The translations under genes were made by a program, and so were the position numbers. The notes beneath the pieces are model-generated. The model saw only the letters and a program-made list of their open reading frames with translations. It was not told the origin of the DNA and did no database searches. A DNA stretch of 64,000 bases from Mermis nigrescens (lineage: Eukaryota > Nematoda > Enoplea > Mermithida > Mermithidae). Position 1 is the stretch's first letter, and each line of letters opens with the position of its first letter. The stretch lies in the NCBI GenBank assembly GCA_036768485.1, contig JAVLUZ010000171.1, positions 372,001 through 436,000 of the forward strand. Direction: 5' to 3'. Positions 1 to 12,850 of this stretch are shown piece by piece.

Positions 1-194
1 CTTGTGAAAAAATTGCGATTTTTATCACCTTTTGTCCTTATTTCTGCCCTATTTTTCCCAGAAAAATTTCTGACTTGACCGCAGACATGCACAGTAAAAA
101 ATTTCTGGGGGGAGGGGTGGAAAGCAAAAATTGTTTCCGGAGTCCCTTTTTGGGCTAAAAACAAAGAGTACGCGTTAAAAATTATGTATGTACC

Positions 195-385
195 TATTGC
201 CGACTTTCCCGATTTTTGTCGGCGATATCCCCGATTCTTACGATTTTCGTGATTTTCAGCCGGCGATATAGCGGACTTTCCCGACTTTCATCGGCGATAT
301 CGCCGACTTTCCCGATGTTTGTCGGCGATATCGACGACTTTCCCGAGTGAATCGGTAAAATTGACGATATCGCCGACTTTTACTT
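195..385. repeat. Tandem CCGACTTTCCCG/GTCGGCGATAT repeat array
   Basis: About five degenerate units of roughly 35 bp, each combining CCGACTTTCCCGA with TCGGCGATAT. Parts of a unit are complementary to each other, so single units can fold. It resembles the repeat-built termini of three other elements in this window, but I found no inverted partner here, so it may be one end of a broken element. The 1-130 stretch to its left looks like the end of a dispersed repeat also seen near 5.4-5.6 kb. Confidence 0.6.
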
Positions 386-930
386 CTGAACCGGGCTTTA
401 ATCTAAGTGATGCAGTGCTCGAAAGTTTTATATAGCACTAATATTTTGTAGTGAATGATTCGCATTTTGTGTTGTTCTGCATTAAAGGTAAAGAGTATTT
501 ATGTAGGTACGCCTATGATGGGTCTAACAATATGTTTGGCCAGGGGGGCGAATCTGATATAAATTGGTCTATACCTAGGAAAATTCGTCAGGGTAGCTCG
601 CAAAAAGCGTATTTCTTGACGTTTTTTCGACATACTCAACCCATTGAGGTTGTCTAGCAACTTTTCGAAAAAAATTTCTTCCTCCCAGGAAGGCAATGAA
701 AAGTGTTGCTGTTTGGTCGCACTCGAGCCAGAATTATGCAATATACTTAACATCTGGCGCAAAGCGGCGGAAATTCGAAGATTTCACGTCAAACACATGC
801 GCTTTTTCCGTCTTTCGTGCATTATCACACGTTTTAAAATTTTTGCGGCTGGGGGACCGCCTCCCCCAGAGTCTGTTTCACATAGCTTCGTGCATAAATT
901 CTAAGAATTTTGATCGTCAGGTAGCTGAGG
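386..930. other. No gene recognised
   Basis: Ordinary AT-rich sequence. Open frames at 451-657, 499-762, 644-904 and 696-1007 overlap one another on both strands, have no recognisable motif and no clear splice sites, so I treat them as chance frames. Confidence 0.5.
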
Positions 931-938
931 GTTACGAT

Positions 939-1198
939 CATACGTGGGCAGCAAGAAAATTTCTGGGGGGGTGCAAGATTTTTTTGAAGGTCGAAAAATG
1001 GCCTTAAAAATGGTGGTATGGCGATAAAAACACCATTTTTCGACGTTTCTCATCAAGCACTATCCATTGGCATCAAAAAATTGCGAAAAAAACGAAAAAA
1101 ATTTTCAAAAATTGAATTCTGGGGGGGTATTTTGATTTCTGGGGGTATTTTGGTTTCTGGGGGGTGCATACCCCCCAAACCCCCCACGCCCAGGTGTG
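939..1198 (+). mobile_element. CAYAC-family MITE, copy A
   Basis: A 260-bp non-coding insertion that starts CATACGTGGGC and ends with the inverted match GCCCAGGTGTG. It is flanked by a perfect 8-bp target duplication GTTACGAT (931-938 and 1199-1206). Internal hallmarks shared with the other copies are a G-run, an AAAATGGTG...CGATAAAAACACC segment and a TCTCATCAAGCACTATCC segment. The 8-bp duplication fits hAT-like or Merlin-like transposases; which one mobilised it is not shown. Confidence 0.9.
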
Positions 1199-1566
1199 GT
1201 TACGATAAGTATATATCACATCATGCTATAATCGCAATCTGTCAGCCAATTGACAGACATAGTTTTAAAATTTATGACCGAACTTGTTCGAAACAGACTG
1301 TTTGGTCCTCATAGCTTTTTACATGTGTACCTACATATGTAAACATACCCTATTCAATCTTTTAATCTGATATGATCTGGTCTGAACAAAGACAAAATTC
1401 TGAATGATCCAAAATTTTAAAAACAGACAGACAGGGCAGGGTGCAGTGCAATACAGTCAGACTTAGGACCAAAAGATCGAAGGCACTAGGCAATTTTCAT
1501 TTCAATTTAGTGAGGAAAAAAGTGTGGTTGGGCAGCAAAGAGATTCTCGGCTGACTGGTGTTAATC

Positions 1567-1777
1567 ATGATTGGGCAGCACTTAAGTTCTGGGGTGCAGG
1601 ATTTTTTCAAACGTCAAAAAATGGTGGTTTGGCGAAAATATCACCATTCTTCAACGTTTCTCATGAAGCACTGTCGATTGGCATCAAAACGTTGCGAAAA
1701 AGGGGAAAAAATTTTTAAAAAATGAATCCTAGGGGTATTTTATTTATGGGGGGTGCATACCCTCACGCCCAGGTATG
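1567..1777 (+). mobile_element. CAYAC-family MITE, copy B, degraded
   Basis: Same internal order as copy A (AAAATGGTGG, TCTCATGAAGCACTGTC, GCATCAAAACGTTGCG, then GGGGGGTGCATACC) and a recognisable right end CAGGTATG. The left terminus has lost its first bases (GATTGGGCAGC) and the flanking 8-mers match only weakly. An older copy. Confidence 0.75.
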
Positions 1778-3408
1778 GTGGTAATGGTGGGATGGAAGTC
1801 CGAGAAAAGGTGGTACCAAAAATTCACCTACACCTTATGCATATTCCAAAAAACTTTTTGATGGCCATGAGTGAGTGTAAATTGCTATGTACAAAGAAAT
1901 TCACTAAAGCTAACATTAACGCGTTAAAGTTGTTTTTTAAGCGACGTTAGCTTTAACGCTAAAGTCATTTTATTTTGAGAAAAACCTCAACGCTAACGCT
2001 AACGTTTTCTTTTTTCACCAACGTAGCCACGCTACATGCGGGCTACCCAGTTTAAGCGGTTTTTGTCCGACTTCCCATTGATCTCGTTGATATGCATACC
2101 AGCAATGGTCGTGCCGCGACGCTCTTCGCTGTTAAAAACTATGAACAAAAGTAGTTTAGCGAAATTTGCGCGACTCTGCGGCGCACTTGCTCCACAGTTT
2201 CCTGTGTTAGGTAGTCACCTTCCGGTAAACAAGAGAGCACAGTCACAAAAGGGTACGCCCGGGTTAGCTGTCTGAATTTTATTAAAGCGTATTTATTAGT
2301 CATTCGTATCTAAAACAATGCATGTGTGCTTCTTTTATTTGCATACGATTTAGTTAATAGTTATGTAAGGATTAGTTGGTGTCTTTACTTTTAATTCTAA
2401 AGTCACTTTTCACTGCCTTTTAAATAGATATGACAACGTCATTCCCCTTTAAATTGATTAATATGTAACTATATTTTAAGCATCAACAATTTATTTTAGC
2501 CGACTTGAAGATTAAAAGGTTACTAATAGAAACGTGCACCGAAAAATCTAAAGTATTTGCAGATGCTTTCTGCTAGTTGGCTGGGTTATGGTAGTGCAGG
2601 GATGGTAAACAAATCAGTGCTGAGTCAACTTGATACGTGCATAATCGGCCTTATGCCAACTTAATTCCTTGCTCGCATTGTCCGTATTGCAGTGTCTTAT
2701 GTGACAGGCCCTGCGTCTTTCATAGCACAAGGATAAACGTCTAACTACATACATACAAATAATAAACACTGCGTCGTATTTTGACCTGTATTGATTTGAT
2801 TGGTTATTTATTACATAAAAAAGGCTTTCCAAATGGACACCACAGTGCCTTGGTCCTCTGTTGTTTTGTCCATATAGTAATTACACTGCTCAAATACGAA
2901 ACATTGTCATTTAGTTTTTACAGGCTTCGCTAATTATTTTAGAACTGTGTTTGTACATAGACCCGACCTCTATCCCCCTTCGCAAAAAAATGTACATACC
3001 TACCTCTTCATGTATAGCTGTGATTGGACTTAGAGCTCGCGGACTAATGCCATCTCGGATTGGAGACCTGAAGTGGCGCTCAACAGTATACGACAAAGGT
3101 TGTTGACGAGGCTGATCAGCCATTTAGTGGAACGTTGCATTCGTAGTCTGTACCTGCCCAAAATTTTCAGATTAACGTCGAGAATAGTTGTCGTAATGTC
3201 GTTATCTGTATATAATGTAAACTTTTACGCGGGTTGTGTTCGTTTTTTCATTGTTTTACAGTAAAAGTACAAAGTAGTCACGAAATTTTTGAATTGTTTT
3301 TTAACGTGGTACATAGAAGCGCTCAAAAAAATAATATGTCTATTACTATAGCACCCGATTTTTTCCCTTTTGATAGGTTCTCAAGTCCAAGAAAAATTTT
3401 TCAAAATG
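1778..3408. other. No gene recognised
   Basis: Contains a small self-similar patch near 1906-2010 built from CGTTAGCTTTAACGCTAA-type units. The remainder is AT-rich with only short unsupported frames on both strands (for example 2036-2275 and 2911-3123). Confidence 0.5.
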
Positions 3409-4403
3409 TTTGTGGCCGACAGTCCCGAGTGGCCGACACTGTACCCGGTGATCGATAGATCGCATGAAAATTCCCAATGACCCGGTTGTACTATCACTAT
3501 GAATAGATGTTTTTTCAAAATCGAAATACGTAATTGTTTCATTCTCTTAGAATAGCAATAAAGTTTGCACTGGCATAAATGTGAATACAAACTTATTACA
3601 TGTACATATTGTATTGTATATAAACTTATTGAATGTGCATATTTACTAACAATTTTGTATCAAATATCAAATATTCATTTTTGTCCAGTCGTCTTTAGGA
3701 TCTTGAATTACTTTTATTTTTGTGCGCATTAAATTCGGCCTACAGCGTAGTTTCACATGCGCTATGGAATGCATAAGCAATAAATCGCGTATAGGCACCT
3801 TCAGAATCAAAAAATTCTAAAAATAAAACCTCATTTGCATTTTGAATCGGGCGGATACTTAATCCTTTTTGTCAAAATAAACATTTTTAAGTGGAGCGTT
3901 GCACAGTATTTTCGAAAACTGAGAAACTGGCTGCTCAAAAGTCTTGGCTACGCCTCTTTTTTTGGTTAAATGGCGAGTAAATCATTTGACGTCACTTTCG
4001 CAGCACTGAAGTTACACAAATATTTAGCTGTAATTTTGCAGCCACAATAAGTTTAGGTAGGATAGCACTAAAATATTACGAAATGTAAATAATAGGCCTT
4101 TTTAACCAAATCCTGCATGTTTTAAATTTGCTATGAATTCATATGAGCAATGTTATTGCATTGGTAAAACTATTTATGTGCATAAATAGATACATACTTG
4201 GAAAGGCATTAATTTTCCGAAATCAATAGTCAGTTAGGAATTTTCATGACAATTTTATTATTATACCACTTGTCAGTCACCCGGGACTGTCGGCCACCGG
4301 GTATAGCCGGCCACCCGGGACTGTCGGCCAGATGGAAATTTTTTGATTCACAGATCTATTCTTAAAAGCATTTGTCGGCCACCCGGGACAATCATTTTTT
4401 ATC
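3409..4403. mobile_element. Element with tandem-repeat inverted ends (GGCCGACAGTCCCG type)
   Basis: The left end (about 3409-3452) carries GTGGCCGACAGTCCCGAGTG and a second GGCCGAC unit. The right end (about 4270-4403) carries several inverted units reading CCCGGGACTGTCGGCCA. The interior is about 0.8 kb of AT-rich DNA without a gene. Inverted arrays at both ends of a compact segment suggest a non-autonomous transposon, but I cannot define exact ends or a target duplication. Confidence 0.55.
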
Positions 4404-5384
4404 ACGCTTTTTTCAAAATTTTCCGGCTTCGCGCCGCTTAGCACTCCTTGATGACATTCACTGTCTACCATGGCGCTTTGAAAATAATGTTTTTACGTCA
4501 AAGGAAGCGCTGAAAATGTTAGAAAATTCAGGCAGAAAAGTACATTAGCATGTTAATTGCAGATACATAAAAGTCTGATGCATTTGGCACGAGCACCAAA
4601 AATTTGGCTCGAGAGCCGAAAAATGGATAAGGATTTGTTTTAGTTCTTAAAATGATTTCTCAAGTATTTTTTGGCACTTTGTACTGATTTCTGCACTAAT
4701 TTTGCGCGGTTTTTGTGGAAAACTTTCGAAATGTTTTTTACTTCAAATCGCTTATGATTCTACATCAAAAGACGGTAAAAACCGTTATTAAGCATAATAG
4801 GCGGATTATGGGACCATTTTTGACACTATTGGGAAAATTCTGAATCCGCCACTGATACACGGAAAACCCTACATTTTCGGCGCTTCGTGCCATTAATCCA
4901 ATCAAAATTATCATTCATTACCTAATTCCAATGATAAAAATTTTCCGCAAGGCAAAATTTAAAGCATTTTTCATCATCAGAAAGGTTCAAACTTGAGCTG
5001 AATATGATAAAAATGTCGATATTTTCATTTCAACATCGGAAAACTGCAAATATGGACTAAAATGGACAAAATGTCAAAAACTTTCGGGGGCCACCTGTAT
5101 TTACTGCATTCGTAAATTTTCAAATTTTTCGACGAAATTTTAAAATACACATCTAAATCTTTTCTCTATTGCGCCAAATAATTGTCGGGTGCGCCGCACG
5201 ATCATTATTTTTCATATGTTTATCTCAAGCGCGGCCAAAAAAACTTCATTTTTCATAGCATTTGAGCCGAAATAAACTTTTTTTTGAAAGGTTTAAATTT
5301 TATGAGCTTAAGGCAATAAGCGTGTTCGGAATCGTCAGAAAATGCACTTTCCTTTGCGCCCCGGCAAACAAATCGCGAAATATA
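4404..5384. other. No gene recognised; lone hAT-like end
   Basis: AT-rich DNA. At 4844-4853 it contains ATCCGCCACTG, the typical outer end of hAT-like elements, but I found no partner end upstream. No convincing coding frame. Confidence 0.4.
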
Positions 5385-5640
5385 AGGCCGCCGGGTCAGC
5401 CGGTCTGTGGGATCAAAAACTGAGCTTTTTATGGCCAAATTAACCTGAAACTGGGTATAAGCCCTGAAATAGCGTCAAAACTACGTGATTACGCAGTTTC
5501 TAGTCAATTTAAAGCACTTGTGATTAAATTTTTCAATTTTCATCCATTTTTTGGCCTTCATTTTGCCTCATCTTTCCCAGAAAATTTCTCCGTTTTTCCA
5601 TTCTTTCCCAAACTCCCCCCACTTGCATGTCTGTTCAAAG
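5385..5640 (+). repeat. Dispersed repeat family 'CATCCATTTTTTGGCC', copy 1
   Basis: Shares an ordered set of words with three other places: an AAAACTGA...GCC start, GAAATAGCGTCAAAACTACG, then TTTTCATCCATTTTTTGGCC. Other copies lie at about 12845-13060 (same strand), 42590-42800 and 43015-43205 (opposite strand). A partial copy may sit at 1-130. Ends and target duplications are unclear, so the transposon class is unknown. Confidence 0.6.
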
Positions 5641-5741
5641 TATAACAACCAAAATTCTTACTAGCTCTTGTAAGAATACTGGAATATACTCCTTACTAAA
5701 TATACTAGTTTCCGGAGTTGTGGTGTGGTAGTTCATGAAAC

Positions 5742-6029
5742 CTATAGGTCGTACTTGTTGCAATACGCAGGGCTGCGCTGAGGTCCACATATGCACTTAT
5801 TTCTTGCGCCATCTCTGAAGCGGGGGGGGCGGGTGTCTGAAACGAAATGGAACTCTTCCTCGGAGGTTCTGCTCAGCTGGGCGGGTTCTATCGCACCCAA
5901 TTCTGTACCGCTTTCTTCCGGGGCTTCTAACACACCCATTTCATTCTGATATGGCTCATATGGCGCCGGAATGTACGCTCGTCCAGATATCCTGATAATA
6001 GTAAAACATAATTTTATGTCGTTTCTCAT
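5742..6029 (-). other. GC-richer open frame of unknown status
   Basis: A 95-codon minus-strand frame in a locally GC-rich island. Its middle part is rich in Glu, Pro and Ser, including EAPEESGTELGAIEPAQ and SRTSEEEFHF, and looks less like random AT-rich translation than its neighbours. I recognise no domain. It could be a captured exon or a chance frame. The + strand of the same island has a run of eight or nine G's near 5820. Confidence 0.25.
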
Positions 6030-6089
6030 CTAGGTCTATCAAGCGGCATAAAAAAGGGTGAAAATTTTTTCAAGCATTTAGTTGTCGGA

Positions 6090-6530
6090 GTTATGCACAG
6101 CATGGGAATTCTTGGAGGGGATGAAATTTTAATATGCCTTTTTCGTGCTTAAAAATAGTGGGTGCGCGTCAATGACATCGTTCTTCGGCGAATCTGACGA
6201 TGGTATATCTTTTTAGAGCATAAAAGCAAAAACGTTTCGGAAAAATTCAGAAAAAGTCGGACAGATTGAGCAAAATATAGTAAGTTTTCGCAACATTGAA
6301 AAAATCATGAATTGTGGGGGTTGGGTGGTTTACAGCAAAGTGGGGGCGTGGAAATTTTTCTGGGCCCTGCAAGATCATGTATGGTCCTATCGAATTGTGG
6401 AAAAAGTACCAAATTCTATAGAAGCAGACCATGTGTTCGAATGGAGGACGTTTAAGGGTCTAGACCACAGATGCACAGTGTGGTCGGTCGGGGAGAGGGT
6501 GGAGAAGGAGCCATGTGCAAGGAAAAGCTA
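6090..6530 (+). repeat. Dispersed repeat 'ACAGCATGGGAATTCT', copy 1
   Basis: Begins GCACAGCATGGGAATTCTTG and continues with GGGATGAAAT, a TTTTTCGTGCTTAAAAATAG segment and AGAGCATAAAAGCAAAAACG. The same order is seen at about 7185-7550 and, inverted, at 39635-40035. The right boundary here is uncertain. Confidence 0.6.
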
Positions 6531-7184
6531 ATACAGTCATAATACTTCAGCGAAAATGGGCCGTTTGGAATGGAACAGACTATAATTCCACTAGGTTGCA
6601 ATAAGACTATATGAGCTGCAGCCAAATTCTGTGAAGGGTTTGACTGTTGTAAACCTGGAAAAATTCCAAAAAACCATGCGAACTATTAAATGGGTCTGCC
6701 GGATTTTCGGCTGTCTAACCCCTCCCCTCAAGCCTCCCTTCGGCTGTGAGTGGTCAAAGGATCAGGGCATGGAATTCGATCTCACCTATTTGTGCCGCGT
6801 TTTTGCTTTTAAATTTGCGTCTAATTTCTGTACTCAATTTTTATTGTATGCGTTTCTCTTTTGCAACTCGTGATAACTAATATTGCATGATACAATTCCT
6901 TTCTCTTACATTTTTTATCTTTAACGTCGTAATTGCATTCCTTTTAGTGACTGGTGCGTGCCTTTTCAATCAATTAATTTTTTTCCATTTCTTTGTTTCT
7001 ATTTTCTTTTCTTCTCCTATTGACGAATCTCGATAACTTGTTTGTTTGTTTCGGTCGTCTGCTACTTTAAAATCGTTCGAGAAGTTGCTCTGAATTCAAG
7101 CAAAACAGAAAATTCTTTTGATTGATTTGTAAAATTCTTTGAAATTTTATGGGCCCGGTTGGGGCTCTGGAACCCTCCCAGTCA

Positions 7185-7550
7185 TACGTACACAGCATGG
7201 GAATTCTGAGGAGTGAGGGGGTGAAATAATGAGAGTGCCTTTCTTGGGCTTGAAAATGATAACGCGTCGAAAACATCGTTTTTCAGCGTTTCTGACGAGG
7301 CTCTATCTTTCGAAAGCATAAAAGCAAAAAATGTCAAAACAAATTCAAAAGCCGAAAATTTGGTACTTTTGAGTAAATAGATAACTAAAGCTAAAAACGC
7401 TTAAACAGCATCTTTTCTACAAATTTTAGAAAATGTTGGGAACTTTTAAAAAATCGTTGATTCTGGGAAAGGAAGTGAAAAACTTTGCAGGGGAGGGTAA
7501 AAACTTCTGAGGGGGGATAAAACTCTCCCCAGGAATATGCATGCTCCCAG
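7185..7550 (+). mobile_element. Dispersed repeat 'ACAGCATGGGAATTCT', copy 2, MITE-like
   Basis: The left end has GCATGGGAATTCTGAGGAG and the right end reads CTCTCCCCAGGAATATGC, an imperfect inverted match. The interior is non-coding and shares CGTTTTTCAGCGTTTCTGACG and AAAGCATAAAAGCAAAAAATG with the copies near 6.1 and 39.7 kb. This fits a non-autonomous DNA transposon of about 0.36 kb. No convincing target duplication was found. Confidence 0.6.
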
Positions 7551-7700
7551 TCTCCCAGAAGCCGGAAGACCCGGCCCAGAATCGAATTTATGATGTTTTC
7601 TGGAATTTTAGCCGCGTTCCATTAGATCGACCATTTTGCTACCGACCCATCGTCAGCCCATTTTATTAGCCCTAATTTGCGTCATTGGTGCATAAGTGTA

Positions 7701-8522
<822 letters not shown>

Positions 8523-8664
8523 ACATTATATTTAAATGTGGTCATTTAGGAACAACACGTTGTGAGATAATAAGTACCAGATATCATGTTGAATAACTAG
8601 GGATTCAGTATTATAATTATTTAAATTAAGTAATATGCAAATGGGAATGGCTAAGTACAAAGGG

Positions 8665-8765
8665 ACATGCAGCTATATGCAAATAGGGCAGCAGCTATAT
8701 GCAAAATAGATCAAGAGCTATATGCAAATAGGGCCGCAGCTATAGGCAAATAGGGCAATAGCTAC
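8665..8765. repeat. Short tandem repeat, CAGCTATATGCAAATAGGG units
   Basis: About four to five imperfect units of 25-30 bp, each with AGCTATATGCAAATAGGGC or a close variant. It may lie inside the putative LTR of the minus-strand element ending near 9.23 kb. Confidence 0.8.
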
Positions 8766-9318
8766 TTACAGAATATACATACACTTAAGTACTGTTAGCC
8801 AAGTTAAAATAAAATTGTATACCAAGAAAATACGACGATGTGCCAATATACGTTCTCTTGATCAACAAAACGGCAACAACGAACAAAGTGCACCAACCCA
8901 AAAATACGCGTCCAACAGCCAATAACGTAATGTAGGGAATGATTAAAAAGAAGCGCGCCGGTCATATAGCAATTTTAAGTACGGATGCAGTTTATAAAAA
9001 TTTACATAGATTGAAAAACGCCAAAAACGCGATAATATCTCAGTGACATGCTCTACACGCTGTTATAATAATATTTACGCGACGCATGTCCTGGATTTGC
9101 ATGAAACACGTACACAATGGAACTAAATAATGAATTTACACGAAAAGATAATGCACTATAATGATAAGGCTAAGTAATACATGAGTAATATTATATACTA
9201 GCAAAAATTGAACAAAATACTAAATGCAACACTTTTTCCCCCAGCTGTGAGCTCCGTCGAGCAAGCAGTGGAAGCACATATAATATAAATGTACAAAAAT
9301 ATGAATGATTGAATATCT

Positions 9319-9972
9319 TCAAATCTGCCTCCATTGCCTGCCTGTTGATTGCTCCTCCCGCTGCAGTTGCTCAATCAACGGCTCTAAGCCACTCCAGCCT
9401 CCTCGGAAGTGTTCTTCCGCAGCTGCCCATGCTGTCTGGGGCCCAAGCCGGCCTCGTGTAATCAGCAAAGTCTCTAGATACAAAATGTGTTGCTGCTGTT
9501 GATCACGAAGTTGGGCATGTTGCTCAACCCAGCTTTCCACTCTGTCAGACATTTTGGGCAAAGGTAGAGGTTCTCGAGGTACACATGGGATTGACTGTTG
9601 ACGCCAAAGGTCATATTGACGTAAGCTTTCAACCCACAAATCAGCCTTCCTTCCCCAATCCAATGGTCCTGATTTTGGTGGTGGAAAATTCTGCGAACGC
9701 CAGATTAAAAATGCTGGATCATGTGCAAAATGCTCATCTATGACTCGCATCCAACTGGCCATGCCACCTGTGTCCAAGGGTACATCAGGGTTGACAATGG
9801 GCTTCATTTGATCAGGAAGCACAGACTGCGGTTCTATCGGTCCAGTGGGTGCACAACCCTGTTCTGAACTTTTGGAGCTATGCTCCCTGACTACAAGTAG
9901 CCAGTGCAGTCGTCTCTTGTGATAGTCCCTCCTACCTTCAAGGCGACATTGCTGCATGATGTTACCCCGCAA
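9319..9972 (-). CDS. Unrecognised 217-aa Trp/Gln-rich protein, possible retroelement ORF
   Basis: An intact 217-codon frame, the longest in the first 20 kb and clearly less AT-rich than its surroundings. The N-terminal ~35 residues are basic (RRDYHKRRLHWL). The middle is Trp- and Pro-rich (MASWMRVIDEHF, PPPKSGPLDWGRKADLW). The C-terminal third is a helical stretch with QLRDQQQQHILYLETLL and a final QLQREEQSTGRQW. I recognise no family. Downstream on the same strand is a purine run (GGGGGAAAAAG, + strand about 9232-9242) followed by TGTTGC. That resembles a polypurine tract and LTR start, so this may be the last ORF of a retroelement. No membrane segment or signal peptide is visible. The start at 9972 is simply the first ATG. 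Confidence 0.5.
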   Translation of the reverse strand: MRGNIMQQCRLEGRRDYHKRRLHWLLVVREHSSKSSEQGCAPTGPIEPQSVLPDQMKPIVNPDVPLDTGGMASWMRVIDEHFAHDPAFLIWRSQNFPPPKSGPLDWGRKADLWVESLRQYDLWRQQSIPCVPREPLPLPKMSDRVESWVEQHAQLRDQQQQHILYLETLLITRGRLGPQTAWAAAEEHFRGGWSGLEPLIEQLQREEQSTGRQWRQI

Positions 9973-9994
9973 AGTCTGTAACTTCCGAAGCCAA

Positions 9995-12850
9995 AACGGG
10001 TTACATTGAACACGTATATGTAAAAATAAAGTGCTTTATATCGGGTGCATGTCAAAGCAAATTGTCTATACATTAATATTTAGCGAGTGTAAAGTCAATA
10101 ATTTGGAGTTTAAAATGCGTTTCTGTCTTGTTTTTCTTCTACCTACTTCTCCGGTTACGAGTCAGGGACACGTTTATCAAGTCTAGAAATGGACCAGGAA
10201 CCAAATTTGATATGCCAGTCTGGCGCATATGTTTACACTTCTACGGTGTTGTAAAGTAGTTTGACACTCAATTGTTAGTTTGCCCATAGAACATTATGTA
10301 GACTTAATTTTTTCATAAATATTAATCGTAATATCGGAACAATATCAAAATTACGAATCTGACTAAAATCTTCTTTACACTAGGTGTTTACATAGAAGTT
10401 TAGCACTACGACATGTATTTATCTTCGTTTTTGCAGCATTCCAGAAACCTAATTTTTTCTTGGAGTCTAGAAGTTTTCAAAGGATCAAATGTGAGACGTC
10501 ACGTAGGCGCGTTTGTTTACATCCAACAGTGATGTAAAGTAGTTTACACTCATTGTTTATATGTCCTCAGACCATTGTAGAGACATAATTTTTTCATGAA
10601 TGTTGATCATAATATCCGAGTAATTTTTTACACTGCATTTAGCCTTTGTTCTAGAGCATTGCAAAAACCGAAATTTTTTCCTGAGATTATAAAAATTTAC
10701 AGGGAATGAAATATATACGTCAGTTGGGCGCGCTTGCTTACACTCAGCAGTATTGCAAAGTGGTTTAAACCTAATGTTTATTGTCTTTAAAACACTATGG
10801 AGACTCATTTTTCCATAAATGTTGAAAGAAATATCGGAGCAATATCAAAATTACGAATCCGACTAAAATATTCTTTACGCTATGTGTTTGTGTAAAGTTT
10901 ACGTTACGTGTTAACCTTAATTCGATAGACTTGCAGAGACTTTGTGACTGAAGTCAAGAAATTTTCAATGATTCATATGTGAGACATCAACTAAGTGAGT
11001 TTGTTTACCCTCAAAAGTAATCTAAAGTGATTTAAAAAATTATGTTCGAGTGTCCTTAGATTATTGAAGAGATGTAATTTTGTCTTAAATGGGTTGCATT
11101 AAAGTTAAATCTTTCTTAGCCGTGTTTATAATATGTTTCACAAAATCTTGCACATGGAGAGCTATCGTTTAATTGATGTAAATTGCCTGCAAAAGTGGTT
11201 TAAAATGAACCAGCAATCACACTACTGTGCACAGAAGTCGTGAAAGATATGCAGCTTTATTGTAATCATGTACATTAATGAAGCTCGTAAACTGTTAGTA
11301 TTCTCTACACCTAGTAGTTGTGTAAAGTTTGCACTATTCATTTGTTGTTAATATGTAGTCTATACTACAAATTTATTCTACTACCAAATCAAAGAGTTAG
11401 TGTTCCTTACATTTGATATTTGCGTGAAGTTTTTGAATTTTTGCCGAAAAACTTTGCCTTCTAATTTACCAACATCCCGCCTTTTCCATTTTCTTGAAGT
11501 TTAAAATCTTTTATAATTCTCTTAATAATTTACTGGTAGGTTTTAACTTTAAGTTTCTCTTGGTTTACAACTCTCGCTTAGCAAGCTCATTTTTCAAAAC
11601 TTTTTCATAGTGATCAGATTAGTCGCGTTTAGTTTGGAATTGGTGGACGGTCGTTATTTTATTACTCGGCTTAAATAAACCAAGTGACTATCTTTTGATT
11701 ATTTTCTTTATCGCAAATTCAAACACCCAATTTTCAATTTGAAAATTAATCCAACTTTTCAATTTGAAAATTGAAAATTGGGCGTTTTCAATTTCAAAAA
11801 GTCACAACACATTGTGCTTGTGTATTGATTGAGTGAGGATTTGCAATGTGAATTCGTTGGTTAAATTTTTGTGCTTGATTATAAGTGAACTGTACATTAA
11901 GAAGAAATAACTTAATGCAGTTTTAATTTGAAAATGGATGGTGTCAATAAGGTTGTCTTGTTTAAAAAGGATAATGCTGACGTTAAGAACAATATTGTTT
12001 TCCGCGTTCTTGGACTGTTGTCATTATTGTGGCAGGTTACTGATTGTGTTTACTGACTGATGTACTCAAATCACGCTAATTAAAAGTAGTGTACTAGCAA
12101 AGAAAATGCTCCGATGGAACAAAAAGATGAATATACTTGGAATTGTGGATTATTATGGATGTAAAAAGGAGGAGACTAGGAAAAATCTACCTAAAGTCGG
12201 AAAATCTGCTAAAAATCACACTTTCTCTAAGCAACGCAAAAAATCGACGTATATTCTGCGGCCTCTAAAAAAGTGTATTTTTAAATAATGTTCGAAGTTT
12301 CAGATAAGAGTGTATAAACGAAATCTATCAAGGTTACTTTTTTAAATTGCTTGGCACCTGATTGATAGAAAACTAAGAGGTATTGTATTTAAAGTTGTTT
12401 TATTTTATGAGCATTATAGCAAGCAAAGCAGGAGCCGATTGATTAGTGCACACAATCGTTTCGGGCATGCTAGTGTATCTACATTAAGTCTGTTTCAAGT
12501 CAACTTACGCGTTTCCTACTGTTTTAAACCAACCATGTCTTCAATTGTCTTCGATGTTTGCTATTTCATTCAATTGGCTTGGAAGATCTGTTAGTTTACT
12601 TAATATCATTTCCCATAGCTACTGCATAGCTAACGTGCTGCTGCTTCAATCATTGTTATGGTTGAATATTTATTTTAATCTGTTGGCCGCAGAATATACA
12701 TCGATTTTTTGCGTTGCTTAGAGAAAGTGTGATTTTTAGCAGATTTTCCGACTTTAGGTAGATTTTTCCTAGTCTCCTCCTTTTACATCCATAATAATCC
12801 ACAATTCCAAGTATATTCATCTTTTTGTTCCATCGGAGCATTTTCTTCAT
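9995..12850 (+). repeat. Large composite repeat, left copy
   Basis: Present again in inverted orientation at about 57180-61690. Matching landmarks include ATATGCCAGTCTGGCGCATA (about 10211; inverted near 61570), the CTTAGCCGTGTTTATAATATG segment (about 11117; inverted near 60757), the TTGGTGGACGGTCGTTATTT segment (about 11640; inverted near 58830), and the fold-back unit at 12104-12846. Within 10200-11220 it is itself a degenerate tandem array of about four ~260-bp units, each with a TTTACAC/GTGTAAA-rich part and an ATTTTTTCATAAAT segment. No protein-coding frame is evident. Confidence 0.75.
12104..12846. repeat. Fold-back unit with ~160-bp inverted arms, left copy
   Basis: The arm at 12104-12262 (starting AAAATGCTCCGATGGAAC) is nearly the exact inverse of 12684-12846, with a ~420-bp loop. 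The same unit occurs at 57191-57957. Frames over the arms (12106-12288 + and 12656-13072 -) are mirror images of each other and not genes. Such structures are typical of Foldback-type or MITE-like elements; the transposase is unknown. Confidence 0.85.

Noticed and set aside
451..657. Candidate 5' exon of BTBD9
   Set aside because: The frame does not resemble the first half of a BTB domain and lacks a fitting donor phase; the true 5' exon was not found in 1-13294.
4844..4853. Possible hAT element right end
   Set aside because: No matching left end or target duplication found, so no element was called.
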